64,000 nt of DNA from Pomacea canaliculata. Taxonomy: Eukaryota > Mollusca > Gastropoda > Architaenioglossa > Ampullariidae. A model generated the notes under the pieces. The model was not told the DNA's origin. It did not search any database and worked only from the letters and a program-made list of their open reading frames with translations. Below, one piece after another: positions 34,911 to 63,000 of this stretch. Every line of letters starts with the position of its first letter. Position 1 is the stretch's first letter. The position numbers and the translations under genes were made by a program. The DNA lies in the NCBI RefSeq assembly GCF_003073045.1, contig NC_037603.1:13336192-13400191 (forward strand), in the 5' to 3' direction.

Positions 34911-36904
34911 TTACACTGCCGATCACCCCGGAATATTGGTAAGTTAAAACTAAGAATTATGAGAAAGATCAAACATCTTGTGAAGTTTTTAACTAGTAGT
35001 CGCCTAGCACTCTCTAAGTGTAGTGGCAGAATAATTAATTCCCCGCTTTCAAATCTTGTGGCCTTTATCCGTTGTTATTTCTGTATATAATCATAGGCAA
35101 ATTTCAGAAATATAAACGGTTTGTTTATAATCCGATCCCATTTCTGTTTTTTACAATAACCAGAGGGTCTCCATGATTACCCCCCTTACTAGCGAGCTCT
35201 TTGAGAAACGATACGAACGTGACCTACTTGAGGAGAAAGATCTGTTTAACTGTTGCACGCAAATATACTTTTACGAAGTTATGATACACACGGATAAATC
35301 AAAGGTAAGCCAGAGGGAAAATATATTATTGATGGGAAAGATAGTGTGTAATAGAACTACCAGCACTATGTGGGCAGTGATCACAGATCGACACGAAAAG
35401 CATGGATCAAGAACTACAACCGTGAGATTTTGCCAAGAGTTACTGCTCATGCTGCTCCCATTCATATTGAAATGGGGAACTAACAACTTTGCACTCAAAG
35501 AAAAAATAGCCATTCCTGGAGCTTTCATCATGCATCATTACGTCTTCTTAGTGTATGTTTGAGAGGATATAGGTGTGCGTGTGTGTTAAATGGCGTTATA
35601 TGGGTGTGTATGTTTATATATATTTACATTATGTTATGACTGCATGTATAAATTATTTTGGGAAAAGAAAAATTTCTGTTCTGGATTAATGGCTGGTACA
35701 GACAATAAAGACTGATTAATTAATTGACTGGAATGCTCAATGCACACCACCCAGAGAATGATATAAATTCGGGGCATATTTGCATTTAAAAGAAATCAAA
35801 TGGTTTGTCATATTGATGTAAACACGAGCTCTGAGCATGGATATGTTTAACTGAGGCCAAAACTCTTTTTTTGGTTTTCTTGTATTTTCCTACATGTCAC
35901 AACAACACACATTTCACAATGATATGCAGGAAACAAACTTTTGACTGCTGCTACCTACTGTAATAAAAATATACTCAACCCCATCCTCTTTGTGCTCACA
36001 TTTGTCTTAAATGTGGAAGCATTTCATGAATGCACAAGAATTAATTTTTTTATATAAATTTACTGAATTTCAATAACAGTATAATATTTTCTACATTTTT
36101 GTAAAACTATTGAAAATACATACGACAGTTTTTCCCATAGGACAATTAGATGCAGCTCTATATGGAAATGTAACAAAACCACAACACATTCATATCTGCT
36201 CCACTCTCATACAATCGTAGTTCATACTTACATGTGATTTATATTCATTCACATTTAGAAGTGTTCAGAAGTCGCACCTCCAGAACAACATAGAATTGGC
36301 TGCCCGAGGATAGCTGATGAAATACTGTCAATGGGACATGCCTGTCATTTTGTAGAATTAGTCTGAAGATCACTGAGCTGTCCCAATAACTGTGGAGCAG
36401 GTGTTGTAGGAAGAGAAACGGTCGTTTTATGTGTTGACAATGCTCAACACCCTGTAAAAGTTTTGTTTTTGCAAACTTTTAATTTCCTTTGGCTTTTTTG
36501 CTAATTCAGCAAATATAAATTGAATTGTAAGCAGCTGTTGTACTTATGGAGCATGCTGTTTTATGATTCAGAATGTTTGTAAATGTTTTATTATATATCT
36601 TTCTTGTGAAAGAGTAGGGAACCTAGAGTTTTTTGCAATATTTGAGTTCATAATTAGGCTATGAAGCTTTTCTGTAGTTGATTAGTATATGTTTATTTGG
36701 AAACAATAAATGTGATTAAAGCTTGAATGGTCACAGTTCTATTTAAGATAACACTTCATTTATCCTGGAAGGCATTGTTTATTAATATACATAAAAGAAC
36801 TAGAGATAGAACTATAGAGCAAAAATCAGAATTGATTTCCATTCTCAACATGGACAGTTTTATTCCATTTTTTGTTTTGATTTTGTGCATTTTTCTGTTG
36901 GCAG

Positions 36905-37013
36905 GAATTCCTCTACCCATTGATGCAGAGTTCACTCAGGTTTATTGGCATCTGGGGCTACTTCAGCTGATTGACAACAATCTGTAGCTGGTTTCTTCAT
37001 CTATCCTTGCATC
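36905..37013 (+). promoter_or_regulatory. Probable 5'UTR exon of the fucosyltransferase with a short upstream ORF
   Basis: A strong 3' splice site (long T-rich tract ending GGCAG at 36904) precedes the start codon by 109 bp, so a 5'UTR intron is likely. An upstream ATG at about 36922 opens a frame of about 15 codons that ends before the main start and could reduce translation. The first, non-coding exon was not found. Confidence 0.5.
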
Positions 37014-37985
37014 ATGAGTTTTAGGCGTCAAAAGCGATTCTTCTATTTGCTTATTATAGGAACAGCCTTTCTTTTCCTGATTTACATCACTGGCTATACT
37101 CCTGTTCTCTTCGGTAGCGATCCACATGTAAAACGTCCACATATTCGATTTGAGGATGTGGCTGATCAGATTGATCATCGAAAGCCAAGGATCATGATCA
37201 ACTGGATTGGGCGCATGGGCAACCATCTGTTTGAGTATGCCTGTCTTTTGGGCATAGCCAAGTGGAACAATATGACACCAATAATTTCACCCACTGTTGA
37301 TATTCTTGATGTCTTTAACTTGCCTGCTCCACAGGGATCTCTGTCTCTTCTTCGAGATCCTATCAATTACTTTTATCCAGTTGCAGCCAAGTTTGACAAT
37401 GCAACAATGCATCTTCAGCAAAGGGATTATTATCTTACAGGCTACCGTCAGTCCTGGAAATACTTTGAACATGTTAAAGAGGATCTTTTGAACAATCACT
37501 TTGTGTTTCATGAGCCCATTTTGGCTACTGCTATGTCCTATATAAATGCAGCACGTAAGGAGAAGAATAAACCTGATGCTGTTATTGTTGGGGTGCATGT
37601 TAGGCGAGGCGATTTTGTGCGGCAGCGTATCAAAGGATTTACTGTTGCTCCAATCCCATTTTACTTCAAGACTATGAATTATTTTCGAAGAAAGTACCCG
37701 AATGTTCTCTTTATTATCTGCACCAATGACTATTTTTGGGCACTGGATAATCTGGACCATGGACCTGATGTATTTTATTCCACTAACACAGATGGTGCTG
37801 TTGATCTTGCAATTATGGCAAACTGCGATCATATGATCATTACATCTGGGACATATTCCTGGTGGGCAGGGTATCTAGTGAGAGGGGAAGTAATATATTA
37901 CAAAGGCTATCCTGAGCCAAATACAATAATAGGTAATCAGACTGTGAGGGAAGATTATTACCCACCCAACTGGATAGGGATGTAG
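37014..37985 (+). CDS. Galactoside alpha-1,2-fucosyltransferase-like protein (GT11 family)
   Basis: An intronless 323-codon frame. Residues 1-9 are a short basic cytoplasmic tail; residues 10-27 form a signal-anchor helix, giving the type II topology of Golgi glycosyltransferases. GT11 landmarks are in order: GRMGNHLFEYA (66-76, the usual GxLGNQxFxYA region), the donor-binding HVRRGD (195-200), and TSGTYSWWAGYL (277-288), the conserved SSGTFxWWxAxL-like block. Length and intronless form are normal for the family. Expected reaction: transfer of fucose from GDP-fucose to the 2-OH of a terminal galactose on glycoproteins or glycolipids in the Golgi. The exact acceptor cannot be read from the sequence. 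The start context (TGCATCATGAG) is acceptable, and the next in-frame Met is far downstream. Confidence 0.94.
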   Translation: MSFRRQKRFFYLLIIGTAFLFLIYITGYTPVLFGSDPHVKRPHIRFEDVADQIDHRKPRIMINWIGRMGNHLFEYACLLGIAKWNNMTPIISPTVDILDVFNLPAPQGSLSLLRDPINYFYPVAAKFDNATMHLQQRDYYLTGYRQSWKYFEHVKEDLLNNHFVFHEPILATAMSYINAARKEKNKPDAVIVGVHVRRGDFVRQRIKGFTVAPIPFYFKTMNYFRRKYPNVLFIICTNDYFWALDNLDHGPDVFYSTNTDGAVDLAIMANCDHMIITSGTYSWWAGYLVRGEVIYYKGYPEPNTIIGNQTVREDYYPPNWIGM

Positions 37986-40072
37986 ATGTGCTTTTTTATG
38001 TTAGATTATTTGCAAACATCACATTATCATGAGCAGTATTCTTTAAGTCATTTTAGTAAATATTTCAAATGTGATCAGTCCAAAGCATAAGAACAATATT
38101 ATTTAAGGAGTACATAAAGTGCAACTTTTTGCAAAGCACAGTCAATATCAGAATTGCAAATTTTCCAAAATCTTTTGTTGTTTGAGTAGTACTGTTGAGT
38201 GCTGGGAGCACTTGCATGCACTATTTGTTTTGTGGATCAGGTGATGAAGGCAAAAGTCATCTACAACTTGCATTTATGTTTTAATGTTTTATGAACTTTT
38301 GCAACATCATACTTTTGTGGATATGTTTCTGTTCATCAAGGTATTGTTAGTTCAGCCTTATAGATCAGATGATGAAGGCAAAAGTCATCTACAACTTGTG
38401 TTGATGTTTTAATGTTTTATGACCTTTTGAAACATCATATTTTTGTGGATATGTTTCTATTCATCAAGGTATTGTTACTTCAGCCTTGTATTCACATATT
38501 ACTGAAAGACTTTTAAGTAAAAAAGCGAAGATCAGGGTTAGTAAGTGCTCATGAAAGTAGAAGAGAAGAGGCACAGACTGCACATGAACTGGACTGCTGG
38601 CAGTCTACTAAGGTCACTGCTTAGCCTTTAGCAAAGTGCTAAGCAGTCAGTTGAGCCTTTCCAAAGCCAACATCAGGAACCATAGCAGTTGAGTATAAAG
38701 TGCACTAAAAATCTTGATTTAAAAAAATATTTACCTTGAGTATGTTGTTTAATTTTTTACTTTTTTTAATTTTCGTGTTAGCATAAGTTGTCAACTTTCT
38801 CTCCTGCTTAGAGGCAATAAACCCAAACACTACAGACCTTAAAGCTTGAGAATTTTTTTTTTTACCTCTGTGAACACAAAAGCTCAATTCTTCTGTGTTA
38901 CCAGTAAAACCAGAAATTTGTTCAATAAAGCCATGTTCTAGGAGATAACATGAAAAGTTTGACTGCATTTTCAGATCTCTTTCATCCCACGGGACAAATG
39001 ACAGGTCTGTGCACACTTAAATATTGCACATTTAGCTGTAATGGCTTTCTGTGACAATTTAGCTGAAGAATTTCTTTCACGTTAAATACACTTGTATGTC
39101 TAGCTGTACTTGTGTGGACAGTAGGTAAGCATGAAAAAAATTTTGGATAATAACAGTAATAACCAGTAACGTTTACATTAAATGTGACATGCACTGAGCA
39201 CCCAAAACTGTTTGGATGTTAGCAGCAAGACTGGCATGTGAACTTCAGGTTTATGGGATGCATATGTAAGATTCTTTCTCCAATAAAGTCCTTTGATTTT
39301 AATTAAGAGTGTGCAGTGCTAAGTTTAAAACGTTTTGAAAATAAAATTCAATTGATAAAATTTTATTTATTATGTGTTCAGAGGGAATATTTTCATTTTT
39401 AGTCAGCTCTCAGAAAGTGTGGTTTGATTGATATGGATGTCAGAATGTCTGCTGCTAAGGTTAATCTTTATTTGTTAAATAAAAATCCTTGTTGCATTAT
39501 TACGTGTTTATCGATCCTGTTCTCTTAGCTCAACAAAGCGAAAAGTAATGCTAAGAATTTACAAGCACAATATCTTCGGAAAAAAAAGGTTTCTTAGTTC
39601 AATTATTCCTCTCTCTCTCACTAGTTACACGATACATTAAAATCAAAATTGTTATAGTTCTATACATTTACAGAAAAACTGTTCTAAACATACTTATTAC
39701 AAGTTTTCAGAGAGCTGATTAAAACAACAGTCTACAATACAAGATGGATAAAGAATATTCGTGACAAAAGTGTGTGAGGATGGGAGGAGGGAGAAAGTCA
39801 AGAACCGTCATTTTTTTAATCGTAATATTTGGGATCATAATTTGACAGGAATCAAAGATATATCAGAAAGACTAGTACCTTTCTTTTAATACATTAGTTC
39901 GATTAGCTGCTGCTGTGTATGATAATTTTTCTTACCTTAAAATTCCGATTCGAAATTTTAGTGAAACAGCATGTCTCTCTACGACAAGGAAGTAAGATGG
40001 GAGAAGAGTGTTCTACTTTGAAAGTGCAGTATTGGTCGAACGGAGAGAGATGTTGACAAAGTTTATGAGAAA
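37986..40072 (+). other. Fucosyltransferase 3'UTR and 5' flank of the Shark kinase gene
   Basis: An AATAAA at 39282-39287 followed by T- and GT-rich sequence is the best polyadenylation candidate, giving a 3'UTR of about 1.3 kb. The UTR contains a 128 bp tandem duplication. From about 39900 to 40072 lies the probable 5'UTR of the kinase gene. No other gene is seen. Confidence 0.5.
38235..38490. repeat. 128-bp tandem duplication in the fucosyltransferase 3'UTR
   Basis: The block starting GATCAG(G/A)TGATGAAGG at 38235 repeats at 38363 and runs to about 38490 with only scattered differences. Confidence 0.9.
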
Positions 40073-54103
<14,031 letters not shown>

Positions 54104-57100
54104 AGACTGGCATTGATTACTAGTTGATGTTTAATGAAGGAATTAAATTTTTTGCACACATGTGTGTGTGGGCGATGTTTGTTGTGGGTGTGCACTTGCA
54201 TGCTTGCATGCATAAACGTGCACTTAATTTTGGTAGCTGCCTCTCATTGATTGAGACAGGGAAAGGTTTTTCACCGGCAGTTATTATTTTCTGATGTGAA
54301 AGTGTCAATATGGCCTCTGCTGTACTGTGTTCAACTGTTGTGTGTTAATTTGCTACAGTGATTGTGGACAATAATGTTAAGCGACAGACTGTCTCATCAG
54401 CAGATGAGCAGTTGCTGAATTATAACATCAACATTTACTTTTTAGGAGACATTACCAATGTTTTACAAACACATAATCCATAAGTCATGATGAAAAACTT
54501 TCATTCCAACAGAAGCAATATGTGTAAACAAGAGAATAATAAAAATATATATGCTCACACTTCACACTGAGTTTCTCCAAGAAGTCTAACATTTACAACC
54601 ATTACAGCTGTTCATAACTTTACAGTCAAGCAAACAATAAAATTCTGAATTCTGCTAATGCCCATTAAAAGATTACAGTTAAAGTTTAGGAGACTTGTAG
54701 AGCCCACTGATTCTCTTGAAGTAGTTCAGGGGACTGGGGAATGTTTGAAACTTTGTTAGTGTGTGAATAATTGCTGATCACTTAAAAGATTTGATCTGAA
54801 TATCATTAGATAAACAAATATTTTTATGAATTAAACTTCCTTTATTTGTGTAGTCTGTGTTGCCATTAAGTAGATTAAACCTTTGGCAGTTTCGCTGTGA
54901 AGTCTATATCTGCCTTGAAAGAAACCTTTTAGTTACATAGTAATGAGTGTGCAGGTAGTGTTTCAGTGCTAGTGTGACATTTCTTAGTGCAGGTTTGATT
55001 GTTTACATGCGTATGCCTACCCAGCCATACCCAAAGCAACCATTCTGCCAAGGAGGGTCGTGTGGAGGAATTTGCTGAGCTGCATAAATAAGCAGATCTC
55101 ATCCACAGTCTTTAACTCTATACAGTTCAGAGTCTTATTCTCAATCACTGAGCAAATGTGGGGTTTTTTTTGACTGTAAATCATAAATTGGGCTGAGTTA
55201 ACCAGATTGCCCTCATGATAATTAAATATAAATAATTCTTGAACTAAATTGAACTTTAAGAATTAGAAAGACACTTGTAGCATACATAGTAATCTAATAA
55301 CATACTTCGTGCATAAGCCACAGTTTCCTTTTTTGTTTATAAAAATAACAAGCTCACCAGTGCTTGCTGTTGATTTAATAGCATGTCGATTTTAATGGTT
55401 TCTGGCTGGGTAATTATTGTGGCCACACAGACAGCTGTCTGTTGAACTGTTTGCGCAGCATTGTTTTTTATTTTCTCTTTTTTAATGGAAAAGTGAGAAA
55501 GTTTGAAAGAAAAAAAATGAGTTTATATATGTGAGATCTGTTTACACCAAATATATATATAAACGAAAGTAACTATATGGTTCTCCACAGAACCAAGAGG
55601 ATAAGTCCAGCTGCTTTATTGTCTTTACATATTCTTTACATGGATTCTTCCCTATAAAGATGATAGCCATACCTACAAAAGGACCATCTGCAAAGATTTA
55701 TATTGTACATAATTTAGGCCCACTCTCATTGTCTTGTGTCATTTGTCACCAGACTGTTGCTGTGCCTCAACAAAGTTATTGAAAATATTCTTATGCTTGC
55801 CTTTTAAAAAAGACTAAAGGCAAATAAGCACAATTAAGCACCATAATTGTCTTCATCAGTGTGTAGTGAAGGTTTACAGTTTTCTGGAGAGTGTGTGTGT
55901 GGATAGCAGCTGAATACCATATTATAATCACTCCAAACATTTTGAAGCTTTGGATTTATTTTACCTGAGTGTTCTGGTGTGTTTGAAAGAATTGTGCATT
56001 TTCTGCCGGGAAGAAAATGCATCCGTTTTGGTTCCAGATAGCTGCTGGGCTGTTGAAATATGGGTAGAATATTTGAATGAAAATGATCTTTCAAAGTGTG
56101 GTATTGTTTGAAAAGAGACATTCGAGCAAAAATTATTTGAAATATTTTAGGTCAGCCTGTCAAACAAAGGGTACAGAGAAGAATTGGTAAATAGATCATC
56201 CACTACTGGGTGCTATGCATTAAATATATGTTGTCATTATGTCTGGAACAAATTAGCACTAAACATTGTACATCATATAAGCACACCTTAATGGAAAACA
56301 TTCTGTTATTGTACTATTTATTCCAGAGTCCCATGGTGTAGAAAGTCTGCAGCATTACCATTGCATGTTTTGCTATAAAACAAAAATATGATGTTGATTT
56401 TGAAATTTGCTAAATGAGTGCAAAGCACTTAACCAGAAGTACTTACAAAACTACATAATATAAAATAAGAAAATCATGATTTTGACAGACTGTCACAATT
56501 TACAACTCCATTTATACGGAGCTAGTGAACAATGATTAGAATTTCATTTTGAGAAAACTTGATGCTGAAACTTTGTGGCATTAGTACCATTAATAGTAAA
56601 GAAAAAATACGCCAATCATTTAAAAATAAAATCATTGAAAAATAAGATTTCTAGTTTGAGCTCAACATTCTCTTGGCTAATGTTATTTCAAATCATAGAA
56701 TTGGTCTATGCTTGTTGCATCCAACATCTTATTGCTATCAAAGAACATCTCTGTCCTCGAAGATTGTGTATACATTAGTCAATTTGCATGATGTTTACAC
56801 AGCAAATAATTGTATACAAGAGTACTTATTGTTCAGTATTATTCTGTATTCCTTTTACACATTCTTCACACTTGTCCATGCATGGAGATATGTAGCTACA
56901 CACCATTTGTTAATTTTTTTAATTTTTTTTTTTTTTACCATTGCCACGTATGTGTTAGTTTTATCAAGATTTTGCCAAAAGGTAACTTGAAGCTAAGCTT
57001 TACATTTCCTCATCCTGGCATATGTCTGCACCCTACATTCGCTGCACATGTGGCATGACAGTTGCCCGTACTTTACTGGCTGAAATAAATTGTTTGAAAT

Positions 57101-59772
57101 GGAAAACCAGAACTTTGCCAGTGATGCATGGACTGGAGCAAGGTTCTCATATGCTGGCATGCAGTGCCATTCTAAGCATTATGTGTCATTGCTGTTTTTA
57201 TCACATGATATTAAAGTGATGTTTGATGTCTGCAGCACTTGTCATTTTTATAGTCTAAATGCTTTCAGACCAGATAATATTTTGCCATGTTGTTTTAAAA
57301 GTAAGTTGATGTCCTACATTTCTAGATATATTTTTTTTTGAAACTTATTTGTCACATGTGCCATTTTTTTTATATACCTTCCTATTTACCAAACCCTTCA
57401 GTTCAAACATAAAAAACTTTGACATAAATGATAGTGAATGTAGAATTTTGAACTATGTACCTTTCAGCCATGATGAGCCTGTGCAAAGACACTTTGACTT
57501 GCACAGTGCTAGCAGTGCTAGCCCATCTTTTGTACCAGCTGTTACCTAGCTCACAGCTGTGCAATTACATCCCTGCTTCTACTATAACTGCAGGACAGAG
57601 TGCTGACTGGGTTTTGTGTCGCTAAGCACAAAACCACAACAAGGAAACTGTCTTGAAATGAAGTAAAGTGCTCTTTTTTGGCAGAGCTAACTGTGTATGG
57701 CTGTATTTTCAATGGCCTTTATCTTTATTAGACGCCCAACAAATATTGTGTGTTTGGCATTTTTTTTTTTTTTTAAATCTTGCAAACGGACTATTTTGAG
57801 AAATATGTACTTTTGATAAAACATCTGGATTTTTGTGTTTTATCATGTGCTCTCTGGACAGCTGAATCATTTTTTTTTTTTATGTTTGTTTTGGTTCACT
57901 TCACATTAATTTAAAATAATCGTAAATGCTGCAGCTGCTGAATGTAACAATGAAAACATTGATAATGATGTGCAGTAGATGAATCCTGATGGTTATAATT
58001 GCATGACAATGATCACAAGAAGCTTATAATGACACAAATCCTGCACATCATGTGGCAGACTGATGATTAATAATCACAATGACAACAGTTAATGATGATC
58101 ATAATGGATTATAATTATTATCAATTAAAAGATGCTGATCAAAGTTAAATAACTCCTGTCTGTTGCACTGTCTGATCTTGTTTGTTCTCATGTAAAATAA
58201 GAATCATTACAGAACTATGGTAATTATTTTGTGTTCTTGATATTTTCAAGGAGTTGAAATTGTAATCTTCAGACAGAAGAACAAAGCCCTTTGCAATTCA
58301 TTGTGTCAAATCAGGATAGTCAGCTGTATGAAGTCTTAACAAGTTCAAGGGTTTTATTGCTTTAGCTGTGCCGTCTGCAGGCAGTACGGTGTGAAACTCG
58401 TAAAAACTGAATTATAAATTTCTTGTGTTCCTCTTGTGAAGTGCAGAGAGTGTTTTTGTGGAAAAGTTAAAGTAATGTAATTTCTTTCATGAGGTGTTTT
58501 GTATCTGTGTGCTGTTGTGATTTTTTTTAAAGAATAATCATGGTGCCGCTTCTTTCATAAGGTTTATGAACGTTGCTTTCTTACATTTTCTTGAATCAGT
58601 ATCTTAAAATCTTGTTTTACTTTTTAACTGCAGTTACAAGTTTGCTGTTATGTAAGCAATTCTCTGTTTAATTCAGGAGAATTGTTGATCTGTACTTAAA
58701 ACACATAAATATAGACTTTGGTAGAGCTATGCCACATGTCTGTAAAGGAAATTGTATAATTTTATGTTTTAGGGTGAGTTAAATTCACAGCATATTATAG
58801 AGCAATGTAAACCATTAGATGGTATCTTGATGTAATCAGATACTGTATTAAACCTTTCAGAATGTTGGACATAGTGCTGTAGTTTAGCCCACTAGTTTAT
58901 TTTTACTCACTTCACATATTTTCCAGTGTCATTCTTGTCAATACATTATACCCTACAAAGCACAGTCATCATTCCTTGTGCCACAATGGAAATTTCCACA
59001 GTTCTGTTGTAAGACCAGTCAGATAGTAAGATTATCTAATTATTTTTTAAAAAATAAGTCGTGAGTGGCAGAGCAGAAGGACAGGAATATGAAGTCGCTA
59101 ATGTGGTTGAACTTCGATTCTGCTTTTAAAAAGATAGATGTGTATAATGTACCAGTTGATTGTATTTAAAACAAGGCGTAACTGTGGTTAAAGAAAAGAT
59201 TAGCATAACAAGCCGTTGCTTTCACTGATAATTATTTGGGTCCCTTCCTCCATCATCCGTTTCTTGCTTGCCTCTTTTTCACAGCTTCGTGTTTTCGTGT
59301 CTTCATGATCAGCGCACGATATTTTATTTGCGCCAAGAACATGCCCTAAATCCTTTGCCCCATTACAATCAATGGAAAATGACTTTTAGGTTAAAAAAGA
59401 ATCTTCAGGAATGTTTTGAAGGCAAACAGCTCCTCCTATACCGGGGAAGGAGACAACCGACAAATCAACGACTGTGATAATGCGTGGCGCAAACCTCGAA
59501 CCATCCTCTCTAACTTTTCTTCCCCAACCCTTTAGGAGTCTGGCTTTCCTTCACCTTTATGCAAGGGAATTAAGTGGGGAGTAGGTTGATAAAACGATCA
59601 ATGATTTAAAAAGTACTTTAATTGTTTGAAACAGGTATCTAGTCCATAACAGTTTACTAACCGACTAAAAAAGGATTTATTTTCAACTTAAGGTCTTTGC
59701 TTGTTACCTTGTTCACTTTTTCCAGGTATTCTCTCTTCCTGTCGGAACCAATTTTCTTGCATTTTTATTATA
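54104..59772 (+). other. Shark 3'UTR and intergenic DNA
   Basis: The nearest convincing polyadenylation signal is AATAAA at 54636-54641, about 0.5 kb after the stop codon. Other AATAAA-like signals occur later, so the true end is uncertain. The remainder to about 59.8 kb is AT-rich with T-runs and no coding segment I can support. Confidence 0.45.
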
Positions 59773-60001
59773 CAGGGTTAGTCTAAAGTATGTTAACACT
59801 AATAGGAAATGTGGTGTCATCTATTTCCCGCGAAATGTGTGTCCGGTCTTTATAAATGTACTGTTACTATTTGGTTTTTATATGTTGAACACGATGGTGA
59901 ACAGGTTGAGACCTTCCTGTAAATCATCTTGGACATACGATGAATGTTTTGTGAATAAATGGTGTCTGCCATTTAACTGTTTACATAATTTTGACTAACC
60001 C
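59773..60001. mobile_element. MITE, copy 2 (same ends as the element at 20105)
   Basis: Begins CAGGGTTAGTCTAAAGTATGT and ends ACATAATTTTGACTAACCC, an imperfect inverted repeat, with TA on both sides as for Tc1/mariner-type insertion. The inside has no transposase. Confidence 0.72.
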
Positions 60002-63000
60002 TATACTTCCTAATCCATCTTTAACATTTGTGATGAGCTGATAGCTTGTACATTGTTGAAACTGTTAATTCAAACCAGTTTTTTTCCCCAGACTGGATAT
60101 TTGTTGGTTTTTCTGTTGTGTAACGCCATGAGTTACTTGTTAGCTGTTACAGTCATTGTGTTAAAGGGGTATAACCATTTTCAACAGTTAAACGTTGTCT
60201 GGTTTTAATTTTAGGAGCAGGTTTTGTTGTCTGATCTGATCAGAATGTTACTGTAACCACAGAAGAGCTATACTTGAGATGAAATTATCGGAAATGATAT
60301 GATTAGTCTACAAACACACCCTTTCAGCAAAATGCCTTGAATTTTTAGTGCCTTCCTCTGCTGCTTGTAATGCTTAAAAAAAAAAACTGTGCCCCTTTGT
60401 CAGGGTACCTGACGACCAGTTGTAGTAGCATATACACAATCCATCTAAGTAGATGTTTCTTCGTGACTTGCACGTGTTATGCAGAATAACAAAACTTAAC
60501 AACAGCAGCAGAATGGGATATGGGTTTGAGTAAAATGAATTTTTGAAAGGACACATTGTTATTTCCCAAGCTTCAGCAGTGTGCTGTATGAACAAAGATC
60601 TGCAGTAAATCGACTAAATGAAAAAATGACAAATTCGGAAAATTTAAAGTTTGTTTTTTCAATGTCACTGGAAATGTAATCGTTATTATTGAACACGCGT
60701 CTGTCTTGATGACAGTCGAGGCTTTTGTGACAGGAATCAAATGTAAAGTAAGGTCAATGGAGGACCACACGATAATTAGGCTGATAATGCGCTGTATGCT
60801 GAATAATGTTCTGTTGTCTTCACCCGACTTGATATCATACAAGTCTGGGAAACGTTTGATACTGTTATTTGTGTAAATAAAATAAATGCAGTTGTTATTT
60901 CGTTTGTTTGTGTGTGTGTGCGCGCGCGCGTTCGCGTGCATGTCTTGATGCCACTAACCATGTTTGGTTTTTTTTTTTATTATTATTTACAAACAAATCG
61001 GTATAGTTTTTACTAAACAAAAGTCGTCTACAGTATGATGAAGTTATCGAGGACCGTCGACACAAATGTGTAAAGAGAAAAGATAACAAAACTTAATAAA
61101 GTCCATCAGCTAGTCAGTTTTTCTCAGAAATGCGGCTGTACCTCGGTCAAACCCAATGGTGGTGTCAAAAACAGTTTTTCTTTTCCACTTTTTTCAAATC
61201 TGTTTTATTTATTTATTTATTTTTTATTATTAATATTTTTTTTTTTTTGGTGGGGAGGGGTTGGGTGGCTTTTTATTTCTCGCTGCCTAACTGAGTAATG
61301 GACGATTATTTCGATGGAAACGCATGATAACTTATGCGGCACAGCATACTAAGAATGCAATGTATTCAATACATTTTTTACATTAAATGCATTAATTTTT
61401 TTAAGGGTGGGATGATATTTCTCATGTGCTAGAGAAGTGCAAAACAATGTATGTATTGTGTATACCGGAACTCGCTTCAAAGTGCAGGGTTAATATTTAT
61501 GGCAATGAACAGGTCAGCGCCATCTTGGTGGGTTGGTCTCCAAAATGTTCGATCAATGCCCCATGCGACAACTGTTCATGATTATTGTTTAAGCACACCT
61601 GCTCTCAAAATCATGAAGACAGTAAAATCCAAGATAGCGAGCACAGGGGGGAGAAGGAGTTTTATACAAGAATGTAGCTTCTACTTAAGCCGGCGACACT
61701 ACCAAGATGGCGTCTCCTGTAGTTTGGCTGTAGATAGAACACAATATGAACTGAAACCACTCTGGTAGAGGGACCAAGTCACTAAATGGTGTTAGCATGA
61801 AAATTTCAGGCACAGACAGAGCAAGGGAGAGGAGGGGGCGCTGCTTGTTCCGAATATTCCAGAGAGTGTTATGCACTTGAGCACGACAGACAGAATTTAT
61901 GTAAACTAAACGAAAAATCTGTTTAGTAGTTGTCTGGCTGCGTGCGAATGGCTCTACACGTTTCTTTTGAAGACGCCCACTAGATTGTAGAACCATAAAC
62001 ATAATCGCTACTTGACATGCGCATACTACAGACTACATGATGGGCATCAAGCATTGACCACCGTACGTGGGAGTCACGCACGTGTTAGAGAAGCCGAGTG
62101 CAAGTGAGGTCAGTAGACGGTTATCCCGGCATTCATTTTGTTGCTTATTTTTTTTTACCATTGTAATTAACATGTAATTACAAATTATACACAATGTGTC
62201 AACAGCACATGACAGTGATCTGACAGTGACACATTCAGACTAAGTCTCGAGTCCTCAATCGCTTAATCAGATTAAATGTAAAAAAATATATAGATAATTA
62301 AAAAAACCTGATCTCCATCCTCCTGGCCCGACTAAGCCACTATGTTTTGCACGTTCCACCAATTTCCGGTTTTGCAACGGCTTGGATCCCCACCCATCCT
62401 GACACTACACCACCACAACAACACACAGCAATGGACTAAGTGCGTTGCTGTGACTCATGATAAGAACCACCTACTCGGTAGCCTTATAATCATCATTACA
62501 ACAACGTCAAACCTCAGCTCGATTAAAACGAAGAAAGCTCCCCACTACCACCCCATACCTAATTAGTTGTGCAACCTACGGTTACATATTTTCGCCTTTT
62601 TTTGCTTACTAATATTGTGCAGTTTGTTCCTTGTGGGTGGTACATAGCAACAGAGAACCGTTAACATCAACATGCTCAGTGTGTGCTGATTGTAACAGCA
62701 TTTTCTGACACAAAGCAGCCTGCTCCGTGAGTCACAATAGTGTTTGTGTTCTGAAAAACTGTAGTCTCTACATGTACTGGATTTTCTGTCGAATAGTTAA
62801 TTAACTCAGCGCGCAGAGAGATCCCATGAATAATGCTTATCGCTAATGTATTTTACCTTCAATTTTATTCAACAAAACATTTTTTTCGGACGAAAAATAA
62901 CACTTTTATTTCGGGTTAGGGAATGGGTGTGTGTGTGTACTGAACCCGGGTTGTAGCTCTAGTAACAGGATCGTGGTTGTTGATCTTTTTACTTTCTCAC

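Larger units (their letters stand above)
30057..36904. other. Region between the LRR gene and the fucosyltransferase
   Basis: Begins with the probable LRR 3'UTR; an AATAAA at 31057-31062 followed by a GT-rich stretch is a plausible polyadenylation site. It contains a threefold 83 bp tandem repeat, an (ATC)n tract at about 32573-32647, a LINE ORF1-like fragment near 33.6 kb and a dispersed-repeat candidate near 34.8 kb. A 129-codon frame at 35173-35562 resembles nothing I know. Confidence 0.5.

Noticed and set aside
35173..35562. 129-codon plus-strand open frame
   Set aside because: No family resemblance, no splice or promoter context, ordinary AT-rich composition; not enough to call a gene.
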